This document shows, piece after piece, positions 47,331 through 60,596 of a stretch of 64,000 nucleotides of DNA. The notes beneath the pieces are model-generated. The model was given only the letters and a program-made list of their open reading frames with translations. It had not been told where the DNA came from and made no database searches. How positions within the stretch are numbered: the stretch's first letter is position 1; each line of letters opens with the position of its first letter. Source of the DNA: Telopea speciosissima (lineage: Eukaryota > Streptophyta > Magnoliopsida > Proteales > Proteaceae); the NCBI RefSeq assembly GCF_018873765.1, contig NC_057924.1, positions 19,029,542 through 19,093,541 of the forward strand, in the 5' to 3' direction. The position numbers and the translations under genes were made by a program.

Positions 47331-48053
47331 GGCTATCACTAGGAGATGAGGCACTTTCCGAGCCCAGGGGTATTGCCTGTGCTGCAGTAGCATGAATACC
47401 AAAGACTTAGGAATCTATTCGTTAGGTGGATAATTAATAAAATGAATTCACGCACTGCATCATGGATTATATGTGTATGCTTGTATGTTCTAACTTCTCA
47501 CAAGGTTTAGTGAAGCTCATTCCACATGGATACCCCCTTTTAGATTGTGATGCAGGTCTTAGTGTGCCGATGGGCATAGATGATTTTTTCGCTGCTGTCT
47601 ACTACGGTGATGACTGGTGGACTCCAGAGCCCGAGGGACATGGAACTAATTGTAGTCGTGATGAGTGTGCCCACGAGGCACAATGATCGAGGATGTGGTT
47701 CTAATTATTCTTCTTGTTATTATACATTTTGATGTATTTGTGGGCATAACCCAACATTCTTCTTTGACGTACTCCCCTTTGATGTATATCTTTTTTATAT
47801 ATAATATTTATGTATTGTTGAAATCATTGGTTGTACATGGATGATAAACAACAATCAATTATTATATGATATCACAATATAGATTTCAAATCTCAGATTT
47901 TTCTATTATATTTCTATCTTTCGTTGCTCTGATTATTGATTATTGATTTGAACTATGAGGTTAATGTACTGTTTCTGTGATCCTGAAGGTGCGGTAGGAT
48001 GTCGGTAAGCATCCTAGTCACACTACTCGAGGTATTTGGGAGTGGGGTGTGAC
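47331..48053 (+). other. Possible Ty3-type LTR end
   Basis: The sequence closes with GAGTGGGGTGTGACA at about 48039-48053, a terminus often seen on chromovirus-type LTRs of plants. The start of such an LTR and a target duplication could not be found, so this is a guess from the terminal word only. Together with the repeats before it, it may be one solo LTR that cut the polygalacturonase relic. Confidence 0.3.
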
Positions 48054-48059
48054 AGATAT

Positions 48060-48345
48060 TATTGCAAAGAAGGGGGCGGTTATAAGAGTTTCAAATTTCT
48101 GGAATGATCACCCATCTTTTCTATTACATGAAGTGGATTGGGATAGCAAAGATCGTCCTAGATATCATTTTGTCTACTGAGTTTTTACATTGGGAATATC
48201 TAAAGTTTTTTTTCCCTGTTGATGACATTGTCAAAGATAGAGCTTTAGTTCTATATCTAGTTTGTAAATTTCTTGAATTCTTTAATGGCTTTGCCAAAGA
48301 AGAATCTACAGAATTTTTTGTATTCTAGTAGTCTGGGAATGCCTA
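48060..48345 (+). pseudogene. Possible LINE endonuclease-RT linker relic
   Basis: The frame starting near 48063 reads AVIRVSNFWNDHPSFLLHEV. It resembles the F.F.NFW.DHP.FL…V…W motif between endonuclease and reverse transcriptase of plant L1-type LINEs. The frame is lost within about 40 codons. No other LINE domain, poly-A tail or duplication is seen. The call rests on one short motif. Confidence 0.3.
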
Positions 48346-48689
48346 GACGTTAATCTTTTATTTTCATAAATTATTAATACACACATGTTGATTTTTAGCC
48401 AATAAAAATGTTCTTTGGATATTGAAATCAATGAATATAGTTCCCTTTGTTAAATACAATTGTGAAGAGAAATTTCAACATGAGGGTTCCAATGCGTGAA
48501 TTTTGTGTATAATGAAATAGTATTAGTACGTCCTAGCAAGACAACAATCTCTTTCACCTGCTTGACTATGAGCCTAGTTAGAGCCCTTTTTTAGACATAT
48601 CCATTTAGAGCCCATTTGTAGGCATATATTTATTTAGAGCCCATTTATAGATAAATGCTTCAACAACCTTTTTATGATGTTTATCCCAA

Positions 48690-49095
48690 TTAAAAACTGG
48701 TAACTGTTTGATTGATAGTAAACGAGTCCATGCCTAGCCTATGTAGGCCTGACTCCCCTAATCTGGCAATCATGGTGCAAGTGTTAGAATTGGTATGGCC
48801 CAACTAGGTCTGATCGAAACGAACTGTGACTGACTGGTTGACATCCCTACTTCCCCTTGTTATTTGTGATTAGGAATATCAAAACCTAGCCCAAAAAAAC
48901 TGGTAACTGATTGATCGATAGTAAACTTGTCCATGCCTGCCCTATGCAGGCCTGACTCCCCTAATTTGGCAATCAGGTGCAAGTGTTAGAATTGGTGTGA
49001 CCCAATCAGGCTCGACCGAAACGAACTGTGATTGACTGATTGACATCCCTACTTCCCCTTGTTATTTGTGGTTAGGGGTGTTAGAACCTAGCCCA
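48690..49095. repeat. Tandem duplication, period about 203 bp
   Basis: Two copies run from AAACTGGTAACTG(T/A)TTGAT to TTCCCCTTGTTATTTGTG(A/G)TTAGG, with about 90% identity by eye. The second copy runs into the TAGGGGTGT-ended element at 49073. Confidence 0.8.
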
Positions 49096-49396
49096 AACCA
49101 ATTGAACTGAATCGAACCGAAATCGATATGTGTTTATTGAATCATATTTTGGAATGAGGGCTTGTGACACTGAAGTCAAACCGGATTGTATCGAAACGAA
49201 GGGATACCAAAACAAATTTAAAAAATGGGCCAAAAATCGATAAAACACGATAAGAAACCGATACCAACACGAGACAAACCGAAACGAAACCAAATCGAAA
49301 ACGATGTACACTTATTCGATCATGTTTTGTACTCGCTCATTCTCATATAGAAGTGAAACTGAACCGAATCAACCCAAACCGACCGATTGACACCCC
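49073..49396. mobile_element. hAT-like MITE copy, TAGGGGTGT terminus
   Basis: It begins TAGGGGTGTTAG and ends ATTGACACCCCA, with GAAACGAAAC/CGAACCGAAATCG words inside as in the other copies. No matching 8-bp flanks are found, so the ends may have been altered. It shares its left junction with the tandem duplication. Confidence 0.5.
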
Positions 49397-49863
49397 ACTA
49401 CTAGTAGTTTGTGATTGCAAACCAAGACTTTAGCTCTCTTTGGTATAGTTTAAATTTATGTTTATCTGACACATAAACATAAATAGATGTGTTTGGTATG
49501 ATTTATGATCCCTATTTCTCATTAAAATAAATCAATATAAGCATAAATTCATGAACAGCTCGAGAGTTGTTTATGATTTATCACCATAAACTGTTAATGT
49601 TTGTTTATGCGGGTACCATTAATGAACATGTGCAGAATTGCTACTTAAGTGAGGATAAATTGGTAAAAATATAGAAAATTAGAACAAAACCTCTCTTTTT
49701 CCCCTCTCTCCAACCACACGCTACCCCCATCATAATACATAATATATTCTTCACTTAAGCATACCAAACCTATTTTTCATTATATAATCTATTATCTATA
49801 GTAGTAACCAAATGGTTATTGTTTATAGCCCATAACTTATTATCATAATTGATTCTTCATAAA
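49397..49863. other. AT-rich sequence upstream of the RABA1 gene
   Basis: No gene is visible. Words such as TTTGGTATAGTTTAAATTTATG and AAGCATACCAAACC suggest another degraded small MITE, without defined ends. Confidence 0.35.
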
Positions 49864-49870
49864 TAGATCA

Positions 49871-50008
49871 TGGGGCGCTGTTCTCTGTGCCGCAGTGCAG
49901 CCTGCGCCCAGGCACATGGAGGTGGGCGCAATGACCACCCTGCCCCCTGCACAGGCTGCCCATGTAGCTGGGCGCAGGCTGCGGTGCAGCACAGACAACA
50001 TTCTCCCA
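49871..50008. mobile_element. Foldback MITE in the RABA1 upstream region
   Basis: Arms of about 48 bp (left 49871-49919 and right 49959-50008, with GCAGCCTGCGCCCAG inverted as CTGGGCGCAGGCTGC) surround a 39-bp loop. The flanks repeat TAGATCA (49864-49870 and 50009-50015). Its right end lies about 300 bp before the RABA1 start codon and about 105 bp before the TATA-like box. Its GC content is well above that of the surroundings. Confidence 0.8.
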
Positions 50009-50112
50009 TAGATCATAATGCCAAAGAGGGTCTTCATGTCTCATTGTCTCCCTCTCTACAATGCGGTGGAGGTTTGTTTAATATTTAACGCCTTTTCATG
50101 CCCTCACCGCTC

Positions 50113-50118
50113 TATAAG
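50113..50118 (+). promoter_or_regulatory. Candidate TATA box of the RABA1 gene
   Basis: TATAAG in CTCTATAAGATT lies about 195 bp before the start codon. A CT-rich tract (about 50270-50288) lies in the predicted leader. Assigned by position and sequence only. Confidence 0.35.
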
Positions 50119-50256
50119 ATTATCTTCAGTATCGCGCTTCTCCCTGTCCTCCCTCGCTCTCGGCGGTGTTTCGTATTTCAAAATGTTGAATTTTGCTGAG
50201 GCGAGGAGCGACACCTGTTAAGAGATAGATACAAAGCGCGTATTTTTGATCTGTGA

Positions 50257-51349
<1,093 letters not shown>

Positions 51350-51750
51350 TAAACCCTTCTGATGGCTTTCAAACTTGCACATTGTTATAATGTTTGATAA
51401 TCTAGATTGTGCCTCGAAAGTTTTCCTATTTGTATCTACTTGATGCTGATCACTTCCTTTATGATAATGTGTTAATTGAGATTATTTATATTGGAACGCT
51501 ATGTGCTCACTTGACATGTTTTAAACCCTTCTGATGGTTTTCAAAATTGCACATTGTTATAATGTTTGATAATCTAGATTGGGCCTTGAAAGTTGTCCTA
51601 TTTCTATCTACTTGATGCTGATCACTTCCTTTATGATAATGTGTTTGTTGAGACTATTTATATTGGACCGTTACTTGCTCACCTTACATTCTTTATGATA
51701 ATGTGTTCATTGAGAATATTTATATTGTAATTCTACATGCACACCAGTGC
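51350..51750. repeat. Tandem duplication, period 172 bp
   Basis: Two copies beginning AAACCCTTCTGATGG(C/T)TTTC and ending near the TATTTATATTGGA block, plus a partial third copy starting TTTATGATAATGTGTT at about 51690. Identity is about 90% by eye. Confidence 0.85.
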
Positions 51751-52939
51751 TTGGTGATGCAGTTTTCAGTCGGTTGAAGGAAAGAGGAAGTAATTTTCTG
51801 CAGTTTGTTTAGTCTGGGTTTGTTCAATTTTTTATTCAAACTATGGTCTGCGGCTCAAGAATTGGTTCAGAAGCTAGTTATCGTAGAGCTAGTTTGGAGT
51901 CTTTTGCATGGCCTGCAGTTCCATAATACCTGATTTTCACGAATTTATCTTTTTGCAATTCATGGGGTTGAAGGAGTTTTACAGCTGTGGGTTTAGAGTT
52001 CCTGAATTTCAGGAATTCTCTCTATCCCCAAATTGTAGGCTAGTTTTACGAGATTTTGTCTTTTATTTTAATATTGCTTAGTTGTTTAGTAAGGCTTGGA
52101 TATGTCTAGTCATTTTTTTTATTAAATTTTATTAGTTGATTAGGTTGTTTAGTCTGAATAGGGAACTCAATCTTAGCCCATGCAAGGGTTTTTTTTAGGT
52201 TAGTCTTTGTTTTCTTTTATTTCTTTAAGAGTTTTAGTTAGTAAAGGATACTCCAAGCAACCCCTGCCACTAGAAAGTCTTGGTTAGCTATTTCTTTCTT
52301 GTTTTTGCTTGTTGCCTCAAGTTTGATGGAGATTCAGGGTATTGGTACTGTGGTAATTTAGTAGGTTGATTGATGGCGATTCCAATCAAGGATCAAGTTG
52401 TGTTGTTCTTAATCTGCAATTTTAGATTCCTTGTGCAGGTATAATATTTCCATATCTCCTAAATAGACCATTGGATTGTCCCAAAATTTTAGTACCTCAT
52501 TCCCTTAGACCAATTAAGCCTTCGACCGGAATTCTGGCCTTATCTGATCTGTTGATATCCAGTTATCTGATTTCTCCAAATCCCGGTACCTTTATCCTGT
52601 GATTCTGGAATTTTCTGTTTGTTTCTAAACCCTAGCCCTTAGGTGCTCTAAAATCCACATTATTGAGCCCTTACCGAGTCTACCTTATTTTGGGGGTGGG
52701 GGTGGGAATTCTTTCCATAATGTATATTAATATATATATATTTTTTTCCCACATCTTTCCTTTTCCATGGTTACCTTTTTTTAGGTATAGCATTGCACTC
52801 CAATTGCTCTAGAATAAGCAGAGGTATCATAGTGTCTACGTGATCCATTCACTGGTCAAGCTATCATAGTACATGATCCATTCACTGGTCAAGAAATGGT
52901 GAAATTTATAAAAAAATTTAATGGATATTTAGTGCAGGC
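51751..52939. other. Gene-free sequence with possible LTR fragments
   Basis: No exon is recognised. Blocks such as TTTAGTTAGTTAAAGG-like words and TTAGTTGATTAGGTTGTTTAG (52040-52260) look like leader/LTR debris shared with 61380-61600. A TA-rich tract lies at 52720-52745. Confidence 0.35.
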
Positions 52940-52944
52940 CACTC

Positions 52945-53530
52945 CATTGGAAGTTGCCAGCTTCTATGCTGTCTGTTTGATTGTGAAGACTTTTGGGGAA
53001 ACGTGACTTGTGTCTATGAGACACCTGCCCAGTTTTATTTATAATAAATGAGGTACGAGGTACAAGTACAATAGTGCCCCTAGGGCAACAATAGAGAAAC
53101 CCCAAGGACAATTCTACCCTTGTACCCATATTTTAACACTCCCCATTCAAGTTGGTGCATAAATATCACACATGCCCAACTTGCACACTATAGGATGAAA
53201 AACCTTACTACTAAGCCCCATTAGTAAACACATTAATTAATTGATTACTGGAATTAACAAACAAGATGTGACCCTCCCTGTTCAAGTTTTTCTGTGATGA
53301 AGTGGCAATCAATCTCCATGTGTTTCATCCTATCATGCTGAACTGGATTGTGGGCAATGCTAATTGCTGATTTACGGTCACAATAAAGCATCATGGGAAG
53401 TTGGACAGAAACAGAGATCATGAAGAAGACCCTAAAGCCATAACAACTCACATATACCCTGGGCCATAGAATGGAATTCTGCTTCAGCTCTTGATTTGGT
53501 AATGTAGTCCTAGATTGGTAGAAGACCAAC
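52945..53530 (-). mobile_element. 3' end of a copia element (RNase H and LTR start), reversed
   Basis: On the minus strand, 53530-53255 encodes a copia RNase H piece (LPMMLYCDRKSAISIAHNPV, then HDRMKHMEIDCHFITEKLEQ). A decayed C-terminus follows, then the tract TTGAATGGGGAG, and an LTR starting TGTTAAAATATGG at 53138 and running left for about 190 bp. The LTR contains TTATTATAAATAAAA. The element is cut on both sides: the LTR end is lost near 52950, and the reverse transcriptase is missing beyond 53530, where another repeat joins. Confidence 0.8.
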
Positions 53531-55020
53531 TAGGAACCAGTACACCAGGATCTTATATGAACTGGTAGTCCGATTGGGGCAGAATATGAATTTAGGTCAA
53601 AATTAGAGTTAGGGTTTGAGGTGTTGGTTATGCTAAGCATGTGTAGGAGAGTCTATTAGTGAAGGTCCTGAGATGTTTTGATGAGCAGAAGTGTGCTGAT
53701 TTGATTTAACAGCAATATAGGGTTAGGGTTTCGGGTTTTGGAAAAGAGTAATTTAATGGATTCTAGGGTTTAGAGTGATGTGATGGACTTAGGGTTTGGA
53801 CCTAGTGGTATGGTGTGTGAGTGAGGTTCAGTCCAATTTTGGACAGATTCTGATGGTGGAATAGTTCTGTGCAGGTTTTAGGGTTTATCAGGTTTGATTT
53901 GAGATGGAGGAAATTAGGGTTTCAGTGGTTGGGATGGGCAGCAAGGGAGATGGAGTTCTTCTTATGGTCAAGGGATTTTGTGGTTGAAATTTGATGAAGT
54001 TCTGATGGCTGGTTAGGTCTGGGGGGAATTTAGGGTGTGGGAAAACTGAAAATAACAAAGAGGAAAACTTAGGGTTGGAGCTGTAGAGGATTAGAAGAAG
54101 AAGGGAGGGGATGAGGATCACTTCTAACTTACTGTTGTTGCAGAAACTCTCTGGCAGCAGCTTGTTGGAAGTTGAAACTTGAATAAAAATCAGATCTTGG
54201 ACAGAAACTTGAAAGTAGAACTTGAGAGGACTACTCGGGCTTCACACCGTAGAGTGATGATTGGATCACACACCAATCCCACCAACGAACGAACCACCCG
54301 GCTTCACACCGCAAGGTGTCGATTGGATCACACACCAATCCCATCAACTTTGATCACATACAAAGTAGATCTTCAATAGAAGAAAGGTTGCCGCAGCTTG
54401 AAAGAGCAAATTTCATAAACTGTGAGGTAAAGAGGAGCCCCACGGTTTGCTTTTATTTATAATGGCCAAAAGCCTAAATTCCAACGCAGCTTGGGAATAA
54501 GATATCCGAGGCTGAGTCTAAATACAAAACACTCCCTCTCTAAAATTCGTGTAGAGACCATTCAGCTAACAACACCTTCCCATAATTGGATCGAGTATTC
54601 TCCTGCTCAATTGGAAAATTAGGGTTTTGGGGTGGTTTTAATGTAATTCCAGATGGATATAAAGCCAACTAGAACCAGAACCAGGATCTGCTTGGGTTCA
54701 ATGCAATCGGCTAGGGCAGAATGGATGATTCGATGAAACTAGGGTTAGGGTTTGATGGTATGGATAGGATAAGCTGATGTGGAGGAGTCTTCTATTGAAG
54801 TCTTGAAGTGTTCTAATGGAGTTACAGATGTAAACTAAGATAGATATCGATTTAGGGTTTGGGTTTTGGGAAAGTGAAAGGAGAAGAGATCTAGGGTTTA
54901 GAGTTAGGGTTAGGTTAGAGGATTAGGAGAAGAAGGGTTTGGGGGATTGGGGATTATATGCTTACTTCTTGTTGAATGGATCCTTGAACTGATAGCAGAT
55001 CTGAATAACTGAGCTATGAA
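53531..55020. repeat. Two related segments of an unidentified repeat
   Basis: Segments 53531-54180 and about 54640-55010 share order: GCCAACTAG(G)AACCAG, CCAGGATCT, CGATTGGGGCAGAAT/CGGCTAGGGCAGAAT, then TTAGGGTTAGGGTTTGA, GTCTTCTATTGAAG-like and GGGTTTTGG(G)AAA blocks. The intervening part (54180-54640) has two copies of GGCTTCACACCG(C/T)A and GATTGGATCACACACCAATC, again seen at 55655-55720. A related segment lies inverted at 61790-62430. These resemble leader regions of an LTR retrotransposon, but no coding part is present. Confidence 0.6.
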
Positions 55021-58000
55021 TCTTCACACACTCGGCAGTAGCAAACTTGAACAAACTTGATTGCACTCGAAGGAGAGAAGTAGTGAACTAGTGAAGGCTA
55101 CCTCAGCCTCACCTTCACAGCCTATCTCAGGACAGTGGAATGCATTAAAGCAATATTCTTCTTTATTAAATCGTGGGGGGCTCAATTGAGCTCTTACATG
55201 ATATATCCTTCAAGGCTGGACAGAAAATAAATTCTAACTATGACTAGGACTCAAAATAGAAATAGGAATGCTAACTAGGACTAGGACTCAAAATAGAAAT
55301 AGGAATCTAACTAGGACTAGGACTTCTAATTAGGATTCAAACTTGCACTAGGAATCCTAATTTAGAATTACAACTCAATAAAGAATAATAAAAAACAAAT
55401 ACTAATTTAAATCCTAACAACCCCACAGCTGCTGCTGGTGTAGGGAAGAATCCCGACACCTGCGGCTGGTTTTAGACAGCCAGTTTACATCAGGTTTGGA
55501 GGATTAGAAGAATGGGTGCGGTGAGATGAATCAAACTTACTGTTGTTGCAAGGGCAGCTCAGTTGGTTAGAGGATCTTGCATATATCTAACTCAGTTGGT
55601 TAGAAAATCTTGAATCTTGATCTTGAACTTGAAGGAGAGCCTCAAAAGAACTGCCCGGGCTTCACACCGCAAGGTGTTGATTGGATCAAACACCAATCCT
55701 ACCAAGGAACCACCCGGGCTTCCCATTGCAAGGTGTCATTCAGATCAAAACCCATGGGATCAATGGCCCATATTACAACAAATTGTACTGATTTGTGTTG
55801 AAGCACTTGTTCCTTGTCTCTGAGATTTTAAACTTTAAACATATTAGGGTTTGCTGTTATGGATATGATGAAAAAATTGCTCATTATTTACAATACAAGC
55901 CGTATTAACAAGATGCATCTCTTATGACTTTTGTACCATTGTTGCATTATGGTGTATGGGTGCTGTAAATGCTGATCTAGTAATTACGTTCTTCTAGAGA
56001 TAAATTTGGAAGTTAATGCATGGTCTAAAATATAAATCTAGTATTTTTCTGTGAATCTGTTAGCTGATTTCCATTGGGATGCTTTGTTTTTTCTATTGGA
56101 TGTAGAAAATGTTTTCTGTTTCTGATAAATTCGTGGTTGTTACTGATTGTCGCTTGGCTGAAATTATTGAATCATGAGAAGTGAGTAAGCAGAGAATTTA
56201 TGAGCAGTTAGGAATTGTTTGTTGTAGTGGAATATGGATTTGAAATGCAAGAGTAGTCTGTCCCTTCTAAGAGTATATTCTTTTTCTTGCTTGTACTAAT
56301 GCTAAAAATAAAAATGCAACCGTGATTTCTGGCATAGCTTATCTAGATATGTGACATGCAGAGATCTGTTGTAGCTGCAAAAGGAAAATATTTTTTAGTG
56401 AACTGTTGAAGTATTAGAAGACCCCTTTCACAATATCAACTACACCTGAAAATGGGTACCTGTTATTTTGAATGATCTTTTTTTTTTATGGAAAGAAATA
56501 GACATGCTTTTCTAGAGTTGGAGATTTTGTGTTCATTCATGTTTGAAATTTAAGAAGGGGAAACTACAGTATGTTTTCTCTAAGTGCGAATTTTTCTTTT
56601 CTTCCTTTTACCTTGAAATAATGTTTTTATCCACACCATTTTGTTGGCAAAAGATTCTAGATGATCTAAACAGAATTTGAAGGTGGTATTCTGTTTTCAC
56701 ATCGGTTCACCAAACTTTGTTGTCAATTCAAATACCTTGAAAGGATGAAGTCTTGAAATATAATTTTCGATGAGTTATCTTCACAATATTGAACGGAAAA
56801 CCCTGCATTGGAGTCACTATGGCCCCACCCAAATGACAAGAATCCAAATATAAGAATGTAATGGCAATTATGGTAGTAAATAGAATGTTTGGATCCTTGG
56901 TAAGTTAACAGAAATTAGGACAATGGGGTAATAGTTGTATAAGAGAGAAAGATAAAACTGGAACTTGATTTAGAAGGAAGTGTAGGCGGATGCCTTGGTT
57001 GCCTTGTTGGTGTCACCTTATGTCCAGACCCCTTCAAACGGCTTGTGTCCCCGCCATGACAACTATGGGCTAAAGTATAATTTAATAAAGTTGCCCTTAC
57101 CTTGATAACATAAAGAGGTCATATTCAACCTCCTGATAACAGACATGTGGAAGGGAAAGCCCCATGCGATTAATCCAGCCTCTCTACCAGACACCTAAAT
57201 CACAAGAAAATTTGAGAGCAGGTTCATAATTCCTATCTCTATCAAATCCAAAGCTTCTAAACTCCAACCAGTGAGTATTAAAATAATGATAAATTACTGA
57301 AATTGCTCTGGGATGTAACTCGACTCTGGTTGCAGATTTCAAATTTACAGCTGGGGAGATAGTAGAGCCCAAGTAACTTGGGTTTAGATTGCTCTAGGCC
57401 AGCGATTATTAGCACAAGATTGGAGATTGAAAGGAGCAGTATAGAGAGAGCAAATCTCTCAATGGTTGAACCAGTTTAGCGCTGGAATAAAGTGAATCAG
57501 TAATAGAGATAATAAATAGGAAATAATGGGCAACAGGGGAGATTGAAGAAGAGATGTCATACCTGAGAGGGAAGAGGAGAGATGAAAGAGAAAAAGAAGC
57601 ACAACCAACAGGCTACTCAGGCCATGCATGCAACCTGCAGAACCAAACTTAATATGTCACTCTATTCAATTTTTGTTTCGTTGGATTACATGCATATTTA
57701 AGGATAAAACTCCAAAGTACTTTCTAAGACAAAGATAGAACTCAAATAGGAAACTAACACTAAAACAATGAATCCTGATGTAGGAGAGCTTCCTTGGACC
57801 GGGCTGAACCTGTTTCAGAGCCCCGACCAAGAACTGGGTCCGAATTGGGATTTGGGTGTGGTAGAATAATTATATATTTATTTTCTTTATTAGGATGATA
57901 GGTAATCTTTTTAGGATATTTGGTTTCCCACTTTGGGTTGTTCTTAGTTTCCTAGTTAAGGGTTTCTAATTTTAGGAGTCTGTTTTTGTATATATATGTA

Positions 58001-58188
58001 ATACAATGGAGCATAATCAAAAGATTGAATAATGGAATAGAAAGTTGAGTTTCATTGAGTGTGCCGGCGTGGCTTGTGTGTGTGTGCTCTTCTCTCTCCC
58101 CCCCCTCCCCCAATTCTTGTCGTCTTCCCCTGCTGTCCCAGCGGTACCCACTACCAGTCACTTCTGGTCTGTGACTTCCTCTTCCTTC
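55021..58188. other. Gene-free part of putative intron
   Basis: No RABA1 exon or other gene is found. A short tandem (GACTAGGACTCAAAATAGAA, about 44 bp, two to three copies) lies at 55238-55325. Sequence near 57860-58060, with TTTAGGATATTTGGTTTCC and TATATATGTAATACAATGGA, resembles an LTR end. Confidence 0.4.
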
Positions 58189-58196
58189 TTTCAGGT

Positions 58197-59154
58197 CATA
58201 GTTGTCAAGGTGTCGACTAGGCGACTTCCATCTTATTGCAAGGCACCTTGCACTGGTTTTTTTTTATTTTTATCGAACTCTATTTTGGCCCTTATTTATG
58301 CCAAATATCATTTAAATAAGCAAATACCCCTATTTGAATCCAATAAAAATAGTTAAAAAATAAAATTCCAAAAGGATAAAAAGTCAACCCCCCAGTTCAA
58401 GAATAAGAACTGGATTTTTTACGGTATGTAAAATTTTCAACTTTCTAATGTTGGGGTTTTTCTCAAATCTAAAAATTCTATAAATCTTAATATGGTAAAA
58501 CACTGCTAAAAACCAAAAGTGCGGTCAATATTCATTTTTTTATATCTAAAAACATATTTTCATTCAGAGCGATTTTGACAGCATTCCCCAATAAGGTTTG
58601 ACGGGAACATAACTTCTTTAATATAAATCAGATTTTTAGCAATTTTGAATTTGTTGGAAAGTTGGTTTTGTGTTGTACCCAATACTAAAAGTCTCATTTA
58701 AAAATAAAATCACCTGATTAGTCAAACTTCTTAGAGAACAAGAACATTTCTCTAAATCGAGAATAATTTAATTACTTATAGATAAAATATTTTCCAAGAA
58801 CAGTATAAACCAAATGTATGTTTGATTGTTTCAAACTTCCAATAGCTTGCTTCTTCAGTTCTGTTGTCTTCTAGTTCTATGTTGATTTTTGATGACTTGA
58901 TGTGGCCTTAATATTGGTTTTTTATGACTTGATATGAGTTAATGTGGCTTAATGTTGATTTTTGATGATATAAGGTATATATTGTAGCATACTAAAATAT
59001 TGTAGCATACTAAATAATGTTAGAAAATGGGAAAATAAAAAATAACACTTGGGGGTGCCTTGGTCGCCTAGGACGCCTAGGCGGGTGCCTTGTTGCCTAA
59101 GCTTTTAAACACCCCTCCCGCGCCTTGGGCCGCTTTGCCGCCTTGACAACTATG
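58197..59154. mobile_element. hAT-like element, CATAGTTGTCAAGG termini, 8-bp TSD
   Basis: The element starts CATAGTTGTCAAGG and ends with its perfect inverse CCTTGACAACTATG. The exact 8-bp duplication TTTCAGGT flanks it (58189-58196 and 59155-59162). Subterminal regions are rich in AGGCGAC/GCCTAGGCG words. The 958-bp interior has no transposase frame, so it is non-autonomous. Confidence 0.88.
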
Positions 59155-59396
59155 TTTCAGGTATGATTCCTCAATTCTGTGATCAGTACCGTCAGTACCT
59201 TTCTTTTCCCTCCAAGTTCCATCTCTGATGTTCTTTTATTGTTTCCAAATGTTCATCTTATTACTTTCTCTCATTCATTCAGGCTCTGAAATCCCTCCAG
59301 TATCATGTTTTAACGATGGACTTGTTTCCTCAGGGAGATTTCGATCTCTCTGAAATCATAATTTTTTCGACCTCAACTTCTGGGGTTACCATTCCT

Positions 59397-59468
59397 ATCG
59401 TGAGTTCTAAACCAGAACTCAAATCTGGCTTATCGTGAGTTCTAAACCAAAACTCAAATCTGGCTTGA
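59397..59468. repeat. 36-bp tandem duplication
   Basis: Two copies of a unit starting TATCGTGAGTTCTAAACCA, with one difference. Confidence 0.85.
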
Positions 59469-59533
59469 TCTTTCTGCCAGTTATCTCTGCAGTCGATTAC
59501 TGTTGGTTTTTATGTTGCTGAATCGTTAGATGA

Positions 59534-59637
59534 CATAGTTGACACGGCGGCTAAGCGACCGAAGACGTTGGAGTGGGTCCAAAATCAAGGTGACACCAAC
59601 AAGGCGACCAAGTTGCCTGGACGCCTTGCCAACTATG
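59534..59637. mobile_element. Small relative of the CATAGTTGTCAAGG family
   Basis: This 104-bp element starts CATAGTTGACACGGCGGC and ends CGCCTTGCCAACTATG. The flanks are TTAGATGA (59526-59533) and TTAGATGG (59638-59645), 7 of 8 identical. It shares termini with the element at 58197 but lacks its interior. Confidence 0.8.
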
Positions 59638-59645
59638 TTAGATGG

Positions 59646-60596
59646 AGTGATGGAGTTACTAGCTTAGAGGGTTAGCAACATAACTCTGATTTTTCAAGCC
59701 CATCCGAACTTATTTGGTGTAGTTTGATCAACTGAAGTCCCTTGTGTTTCTTCCCTCCTTGCTGATTGGGAGGTTGAAGATGACTTCCGCTCCATGATAT
59801 TATGGTTCTTCAATCAGATTTCCCAATATATTAAACTATCACCTAGCTCTAGTCTTATTTTGTTTTGCTTCCAAGTTTACCCTTGTTCAATAATCAATAA
59901 TTCCTAAAGCCATGTCCTTTTTCCTTTTACTTACTAAGTAGTGCCTTGAAAATTCTGATTAATTACCAGATTGCCACTATCATTACACATTTACCTGCTT
60001 AGGCACTTGGGTGGGCCTATACTCCATAGCAATCTCAGATGGGGTTTCCGGCCTGGGATTGCATCAAGACCAATCTTCTACATATTCTACTTTCCCAATA
60101 TAATATAAAATATTACAAGATTAACCCGAAATTAATGCCTTAATATTCTATTGGACTATAGCCAGATTTGGACCTTTTTCTTAGTCTGTGCGGAAAATTA
60201 TCTTTCTATATAAGTTACAATCAGATTGAGAAAAAGGAAATAAACTCTCATTATCTTGTCACTATAAATATATATCTTTATGACTTGGTTGTGGCTTGGT
60301 TTGGGGCTCCAAAGAAAAACAATTTTCTCAATCAGGAAGTTCATCCACATTTAGAATGTTTCATAGCTTGCTTGCTGTGAAGCAGAAGATATAGTTTTTT
60401 TTTTTCCTTTTCTTTCTCCTTTCCTAAATAATTAAGTGGAACAACTATGAATTCAAAATCAATTGTCATCTGTTTATTTAGTAAAACCTATTGTAGTCCG
60501 TTCATTTAGTTAAATTTTCTACTTGTGATTTGTTGTCAGGTATCCTTTTACAATCACCATTCATGTGGATGGCCGTCATTACCTTTTAAGTCCTTT
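59646..60596. other. Gene-free part of putative intron
   Basis: No exon or element ends recognised. A T-run lies near 60395. Confidence 0.4.

Noticed and set aside
53690-55000. TTAGGGTTTAGGGTT-like words suggestive of telomeric repeats
   Set aside because: The words are irregular and separated by unique sequence. There is no uniform 7-bp array, so neither a telomere nor an interstitial telomeric block is supported.
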